A stretch of 64,000 nucleotides of DNA, taken from NCBI GenBank assembly GCA_947034895.1, contig OX344763.1, positions 7,938,501 to 8,002,500 on the forward strand, read 5' to 3'. Position numbers and translations under genes: made by a program. Positions 59,183-64,000 of this stretch are shown piece after piece. This DNA is from Rhytidiadelphus loreus. Its lineage: Eukaryota; Streptophyta; Bryopsida; Hypnales; Hylocomiaceae. The notes under the pieces were generated by a model. It searched no databases, was not told where the DNA came from, and was given only the letters and a program-made list of their open reading frames with translations. Numbering within the stretch: position 1 is the first letter of the stretch; every line of letters begins with the position of its first letter.

Positions 59183-60232
59183 TACCACAACACTTTCGTG
59201 GGTGATGATGATGGATTGAGCTCTCCAGAGGCGTCGCACCACCGCAGAGACGAAGCCCCTCATGTGTCGGCTTGGGATGCATTTCCGGTAATCAATGTAA
59301 ACCCAACGAGGGAAAGAACTCCTGATGACAACAATGACGGTGCAGATATTCCAGTGGCAGATGAAGTGGAGCTTGTAAGGTCTCCAATTGCCACATGTCT
59401 GCCGCCTAGTATGCCAATGAACCTTCGAAGTGGTGCACGAGTTAATGTACAGGGTGAAAGGCAAGAAGAGGTGTCGCATATTGAAGAGGTACCTACAGTT
59501 CGTCCAAGTTTAGCACCGACCAACAACACTGCAACAGAAACTAGGGTGTACGATTCAGATGCGCCATTGCAAGTGGTATTCAACGAGACCCGTACCCGTG
59601 GGTCCAATCGCCTTGCAAGTGTAGACATTGCCACAACATCGAGGATAGTACCAACTCCTCTAACAAGGTCGCCGACACATAATGATCTACGACAAATCGT
59701 TGATGAAAGAGTGCATGGCTCAGCTCCACAACCTACTCCGGCCTCGTTGATGTCAGGCCCTGGAGAATCATCCAGACGATCGCGTAAACACTCCAAATCA
59801 GGAAATAAACGAACCCGCAAGACGCAAGACAGATTGACACGGAACCCCAAGCGTCAAAACCATGCGATCCATCCATTTGTCATTGGAGAACGAAATTCCA
59901 CTTGTAATCCTTGGCCATCAAGCGCAGCAGCGAGAGCAGAGCGTCAACATGTTGGGCACCAGGTGCTTGAGGGACCGACAGGCCCTATTATCAATGGAAC
60001 CACTGATGCATCGAGGCCGACAAAGCGATTAGTGCTAGCCGAAGTTGTTGGTGGTTTAGAAACGCAAGTGCGAAATTTGAACTCTGAGGTGGAACGTGAG
60101 GTGATCCTTCAACCTACAAGCAGAGAGGATGATGAAAACGAGGTCTCAGGAGCTAGTGACAGTAGTAGGCCACATGAAGACACCGACCCCAATGCAGATG
60201 AAGCGGAAAGCGATTCTACCTTCACAATGTAA
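59183..60232 (+). CDS. C-terminal extension of the element D transposase, behind an in-frame TGA
   Basis: About 350 codons in the same frame as the transposase, after TGA at 59180-59182, with no ATG near the beginning. Low-complexity, charged, with a basic patch (SRKHSKSGNKRTRKTQ) in the middle and an acidic end (DPNADEAESDSTF). No domain recognised. It occupies the same place as the extensions in A and C. Confidence 0.55.
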   Translation, partial: YHNTFVGDDDGLSSPEASHHRRDEAPHVSAWDAFPVINVNPTRERTPDDNNDGADIPVADEVELVRSPIATCLPPSMPMNLRSGARVNVQGERQEEVSHIEEVPTVRPSLAPTNNTATETRVYDSDAPLQVVFNETRTRGSNRLASVDIATTSRIVPTPLTRSPTHNDLRQIVDERVHGSAPQPTPASLMSGPGESSRRSRKHSKSGNKRTRKTQDRLTRNPKRQNHAIHPFVIGERNSTCNPWPSSAAARAERQHVGHQVLEGPTGPIINGTTDASRPTKRLVLAEVVGGLETQVRNLNSEVEREVILQPTSREDDENEVSGASDSSRPHEDTDPNADEAESDSTFTM

Positions 60233-60740
60233 TGTGTTGCATTATAGATGTGGAGGCCTTCAAATAGTACTATAAGGATTTAACATCAATGCCTTGTAGT
60301 GAAGATTTGTTGCCAAAGCTTGTAATGAAATAGGTAGATTTTGAATTTTGTGTAGTCCATCACTTGGCTTCACAAAGTCAAGAAGATTGTAAAAGGTACT
60401 TTGGTGTTGACGATGATGATTAATGAAGGTATTCGTATTTTTTGCAAATAAGTGTGCAATTTCAAACAGGAGTGGTCTTGGTACTCAATTGTGAAGATCA
60501 TCCCTATGTATGTACGCAGTTCCATTTAAATTAATATGATTATTGTCCAAGGTTTTTATTATTATTATGTTTTAGGCTTATGAATTGATTGTCCCATGAT
60601 ATATCATTACATAATGCATGTTCATTTGCTTTGGTACGTACCGAGCATATAATTCAATGCTTATATATTGCCGATTTGTCGTGGAATGTGTTGGTTGAAG
60701 AATAAATATTGGAAAAAAAATGTTGTGGGGGCCCCAGACT
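60233..60740. other. 3' flank of the element D transposase
   Basis: AT-rich, no gene. It separates the transposase from the right subterminal array. Confidence 0.4.
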
Positions 60741-60754
60741 TATAGCCCATGAAG

Positions 60755-60905
60755 TAGGACCCGCGGTCGCCCTGGATTTCGGACCCGCAGTCGCCCTGGA
60801 TTTCGGACCCGCGGTCGCCCTGGATTCGGACCCGCAGTCGCCCAGGATTTTGGACCCGAGGTCGCCCTACCCGTGGTCGCCCCCCTACCCACGGTCGCCC
60901 CTCAG
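60755..60905. repeat. Right subterminal array of element D
   Basis: Units CGGACCCGCGGTCGCCCTGG and CGGACCCGCAGTCGCC, seven or eight copies about 190 bp inside the right terminus. It has the same motif family as the left end and all D promoters. Confidence 0.7.
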
Positions 60906-61097
60906 GAAGCACGCCACGTCACAGCCACGTAGGACAGTCCGTTTTACCAAAGGGTAAAAAAATTTGAAATCCGAAATCCGTACACGACAACAAAAACCGC
61001 CCTTACTCGACAACTCGACAATTCGACATGCGACATGCGACGTCTATTAGACACAAAAACTCGAAATTCTGTCAGACAAGACAACCCTGCATGTGAA

Positions 61098-61406
61098 CGA
61101 AATTGGAGTAGTTATTCTTTTGTTCACAACAAATCTCGGAACAAGTTGACAACGCAAAGGGCGGCAGACTTGGTGTATGTGTACACCAATTCCAAGGTCT
61201 TGGCAGCATCAAAGGAAAAGGATGAGAAGAAGTGGTACGATGACAACGTGGATTCGGAAGATTCAAAGGGGTTTATCTCGGAAGATGAGGAGGATGGTGG
61301 GTCAATAGGGCCTCTATTGGATGACGAAGATGCCATGAATTACGACGGGCACAATTTTGATGATGAAATGTTCGATAGCCCAAGTCGGCCCAATGAAGAT
61401 CTTTGA
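61098..61406 (+). pseudogene. BED-hAT transposase of element C, last part
   Basis: Resumes the interrupted gene with RNWSSYSFVHNKSRNKL in the exact frame, continues to the VYVYTNSKVL block and the acidic tail (DEEDGGSIGPLLDDEDAM), and stops at TGA 61404-61406. Compare the element A tail, which stops at a nearby but different codon. Confidence 0.85.
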
Positions 61407-61762
61407 GCCAATGATCGAGACATCTATGACTTTCCATTGGATGAGGATAATGATGGGTATGATGAAGATGTACCTTCCATAGCTAGATTTGTAGATGGAA
61501 GTGGGTTCATGAGTAGCGAAAAAGTTCTATCGGAAAAAGAAGACGCTTATGTAGAGGCCAATGAGAGAACGATTCCCAATGATGGGACTCAAAGAATGGA
61601 TGAAGATCTTTTTCCACTTGAGTCTCCGTTTAGAGGAGTGTTGCGAGCGGAAGAAAATGACAAACACATCGGCAAGGGAGGACGTGAGCCTTGGGAGGTG
61701 AATGTCAAAATGAACGTTGGCAACACGAGTGTTGAGTCAACCATTGTATTGGCAAGTGCGAA
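61407..61762 (+). pseudogene. C-terminal extension of the element C transposase, cut by element E
   Basis: In frame after the TGA; contains DRDIYDFPLDEDN and PSIARFVDGSGFM, matching element A's extension on both sides of the stop. It is broken off at 61762 by the left end of element E. Confidence 0.7.
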
Positions 61763-61919
61763 CAGGGTTGTTCGCTGCGACAGCGCGACACCGCGACAGA
61801 CAGACGTCGCGCGACGTCTAGTAGAGCCCGCGCGACGTCACGAAAAGTCAAATTTACCTTTGACTTTACAGGAAATTACCACCCTCCAGGTGGATGCCAC
61901 ATGGCATCCACTTGGCAAA

Positions 61920-62450
61920 CTGGAGGGCGCGTACGGGTAGGAGAGTGCGGGTAGGGGCGACTGAGGGTGGGCGACTGCGGGTGGACGAGGGCGACTGCGG
62001 GTGGGCGAGGGCGACTACGGGTGGGCGACTGCGGATTTCTGAGGGAGACCGCGGGTGGGCGACTGCGGGTTTGGCAGGGAGATCGCGGGTGGGCGACTGC
62101 GGGTTTGGCAGGAAGACCGCGGGTTCAGGAAGTGTTCTTGGGTGGGCGACCGCGGGACCGCCCGATCCGACTTCGGGTTTGAGGAGGGGCGACTGCGGGT
62201 CTGAAGACAGCGGGAATGGGCGACTGTGCGTTTTTGGAGCACTGAAATGGGCGACTGCGCATCAAGGGCGACTGCGGATCGTGGGCGACCGCGGGTACCA
62301 ACTAAACCATCCCGAAACTTGCACACGCGGTCGCCCACAAAGAAGTTTCTTCGACCCGCAGTCGCCCCCTACGCGCAGTCGCCCTGATTCAAATGTGTTT
62401 TTTGCTTCGTCGATGACCCGCGGTCGCCCCTGACCCGAGGTCGCCCTAAA
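61920..62450. repeat. Left subterminal GGCGACTGCGGG array of element E
   Basis: GGGTGGGCGACTGCGGGTTT and variants, first in this orientation, then flipped to CCCGCAGTCGCCCC after about 62330, the same switch seen at D's left end. Confidence 0.7.
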
Positions 62451-62609
62451 CCAACAACCAATCTGACCCAACACTAATTAGCATCTGCAGCATATTCTAA
62501 TTGATTTTTCCTTATCTCACATCCAAAATTGGTAATAAATGTTAGGCGTCAGTTCATATCAAAGACATAGCAAGACAATGGAAGAATTATTCTCACAATG
62601 TGAAGGGTT

Positions 62610-62632
62610 TCCCAAACCCTAAACCCTAGACC
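62610..62632 (+). repeat. Short CCCTAAA run
   Basis: AACCCTAAACCCTAGACCCT, a plant telomere-type motif, three to four degenerate units. Confidence 0.5.
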
Positions 62633-62929
62633 CTAGACCTTGGAAAACAATAATACAACTTTTATCTAGAATCAAATCCTTAAACCTACATAAAATACTT
62701 ACACATCCTACACGAGATGTAGTGTTTTAGACCTAAAACAGAATCATGTCTTTTTTGTCTTGTTGAATTTGTAAACAAAATGGAGGAAGTAACATATGAT
62801 TAAAGGGAATTAGAAACAATAAGGGAGAGGGGTCCCAAAAAAAAAATTAATCTTGTGAAACATGCCCATACCCGCAGTTGCCCAAAGCGCAGTTGCCCTA
62901 GAACCCCAGGTCTGATTTTGGAAGTGATC

Positions 62930-63580
62930 TGGGGACCCGCAGTCGCCCCCTACGCGCAGTCGCTCTGATGGAAGGGGGGAGATTGCATTTTCGAAATTTT
63001 TGGTGTCTCCCACCTTGACCCGCAGTCGCCCCCTACGCGTAGTCGCCCTGATGGAAGGGGGGAGATTGCATTTTGAAATAATTAGGTTGCTCCCACCTTG
63101 ACCCGTAGTCGCCCCCTACGTGCAGTCGCCCTGATGGAAGGGGGGAGATTGCATTTTCGAAATTTTTGGTGTCTCCCACCTTGACCCGCAGTCGCCCCCT
63201 ACGCGCAGTCGCCCTGATGGAAGGGGGGAGATTGCATTTTCGAAATTTTTGGTGTCTCCCACTTTGACCCGCAGTCGCCCCCTACGCGCAGTCGCCCTGA
63301 TGGAAGGGGGGAGATTGCATTTTGAAATAGTTAGGTTGCTCCCACCTTGACCCGCAGTCGCCCCCTACGCGCAGTCGCCCTGATGGAAGGGGGGAGATTG
63401 CATTTTGAAATAGTTAGGTTGCTCCCACCTTGACCCGTAGTCGCCCCCTACGCGCAGTCGCCCTGATGGAAGGGGGGAGATTGCATTTTCGAAATTTTTG
63501 GTATCTCCCACCTTGACCCGTAGTCGCCCCCTACGTGCAGTCGCCCTGATAGAGGGCGGAAAAGTATTTGGTGTCTCCCT
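62930..63580 (+). repeat. Tandem repeat with about 83-bp unit, element E
   Basis: Seven to eight head-to-tail copies beginning TTGACCCGCAGTCGCCCCCT, followed by ACGCGCAGTCGCCCTGATGG and a spacer GGGGGGAGATTGCATTTT. Two alternating spacer versions (CGAAATTTTTGGTGTCTCCC and GAAATAGTTAGGTTGCTCCC) show that it grew by duplication of larger blocks. Each unit has a GGCGACTGCGGG site. Confidence 0.8.
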
Positions 63581-63699
63581 CCCCTTCCATATGGGCGACT
63601 GCGCATAGGGGGCAACTGCGGGTCAAGGAGTTTGCATTTTCTCCTTGACCTACAGTCGCCCCCTATGCGCAGTCGCCCTGATGGAGGGGGGATTTTGAA

Positions 63700-64000
63700 A
63701 TGTGTTTCCCCCTCGAGGACCCGAGGTCGCCCTGACCCGCGGTCGCCCTGATCCGAGGTCGCCCTCACCCGAGGTCGCCCTTGAAAGACGCGAGGGATCC
63801 TTGGACCGGACCCGCGGTCGCCCCACGCGCAGTCACCCCATGCGCTGTCGCCCTAGTATCCGTGTTAGGGTTAGCGCATGCGCCCCTGGCGACCGCGGGT
63901 ATTTCATGGGTTGTTCCAGCCTGTGGTCCATAATTTTCATAACTGCGCCTTGTAGTTCACCTACCTTGTAGTGGCTGAATGTGGGCCCAATGTTGTGGAG
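63700..64000 (+). promoter_or_regulatory. Array and leader block before the first gene of element E
   Basis: CCCGAGGTCGCCC and CCCGCGGTCGCCC units end in GGCGACCGCGGGTATTTCAT, followed by CACCTACCTTGTAGTGGCTG (63958-63977), matching D's kinase leader (48210-48229). A gene start shortly beyond 64000 is expected. Confidence 0.6.

Larger units (their letters stand above)
36529..61089. mobile_element. Element D: 24.6-kb giant hAT-type transposon
   Basis: Left end CAGGGTTGTCTACCCGGACA, right end (reverse complement) CAGGGTTGTCTTGTCTGACA: an 11-bp perfect inverted repeat. Target duplication CATGTGAA at 36521-36528 and 61090-61097. Removing the element and one duplication joins the two halves of element C's transposase in frame through its CERNWSSYSF motif. 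It carries, left to right: RING protein (plus), shared-domain protein (minus), kinase (plus), shared-domain protein (plus), and BED-hAT transposase with extension (plus). GGCGACTTCGGG-type arrays lie at both ends and before each gene. Four of the five genes are fully open, so it is the youngest complete element here. Confidence 0.95.
29500..61762. mobile_element. Element C (host element interrupted by D and E), partial
   Basis: Carries a RING gene (30013-33599) followed by a BED-hAT transposase (34684-36528, resuming at 61098), the same order and orientation as in element G. Its array motif is TCCGACGG. D interrupts it at 36528/61098 and E at 61762. Neither end of C was identified; the left limit given is simply where its first array begins, and the right end is beyond the window. 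Confidence 0.6.
61763..64000. mobile_element. Element E: left 2.2 kb of a third giant element
   Basis: Begins CAGGGTTGTTCGCTGCGACA inside element C's transposase extension; the preceding 8 bp are AGTGCGAA. As in D, the terminus is followed by GACGTCTAGTAGAG and TTTGACTTT blocks, long arrays (GGCGACTGCGGG) and, at the window edge, a leader block nearly identical to the one before D's kinase. The other end and all genes lie to the right of the window. Confidence 0.75.

Overview
Eukaryotic nuclear DNA, most probably from a streptophyte plant. The transposases are plant-style BED/DUF659/hAT proteins, and short interstitial TTTAGGG (plant telomere-type) runs occur at about 13010, 23085, 29303 and 62610. 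I recognise no ordinary host gene; every coding region I can support belongs to a mobile element. I cannot name the species.

The window is a nest of very large hAT-type transposons. Two have both ends here. Element A (2700-18835, 16.1 kb) has 8-bp target duplications CCTGTCTG and CAGGGTTGAC termini. Element D (36529-61089, 24.6 kb) has 8-bp duplications CATGTGAA and CAGGGTTGTCT termini. D sits inside the transposase gene of an older relative, element C; removing D plus one duplication restores that gene's frame exactly. Element E begins at 61763 and runs off the right edge, also inside C. Elements F and G show only one end each: F ends near 23652 inside G, and G ends at 27097. A probably lies within F and F within G.

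A and D carry the same unusual gene set in different order: a BED-hAT transposase with a long C-terminal extension, a coiled-coil RING-H2 protein, an atypical protein kinase, and one or two further proteins. The RING and extra proteins share an N-terminal domain (W...C-K-x-Y...H-I-x-K-x-x-P...V-D-W-x-T) that I do not recognise. In D the RING, kinase and both extra genes are open; its transposase has one internal stop. In A, C, F and G the genes are broken by scattered stops, single-base shifts and later insertions.

A GC-rich short-repeat array precedes nearly every gene, and the same repeat lies near the element ends. The motif is element-specific: GGACGG in A/G, a GGACGG-related CCGTCC repeat in F, TCCGACGG in C, GGCGACTTCGGG in D, GGCGACTGCGGG in E. 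In several promoters the TATA box is embedded in the array. This suggests one element-encoded DNA-binding protein reads both the ends and all promoters (inference).

Smaller insertions date the nest: a 1417-bp TG...CA element (5860-7276), a 2340-bp TG...CA element (19800-22139) and a 329-bp fold-back element (32684-33012). Each has a 5-bp target duplication, and removing each restores the interrupted frame. Inside D a roughly 1.9-kb inverted repeat (43893-45860 / 50940-52850) brackets the kinase region and carries tRNA-like SINE segments with co-varying hairpins. The gene-free stretches are AT-rich.
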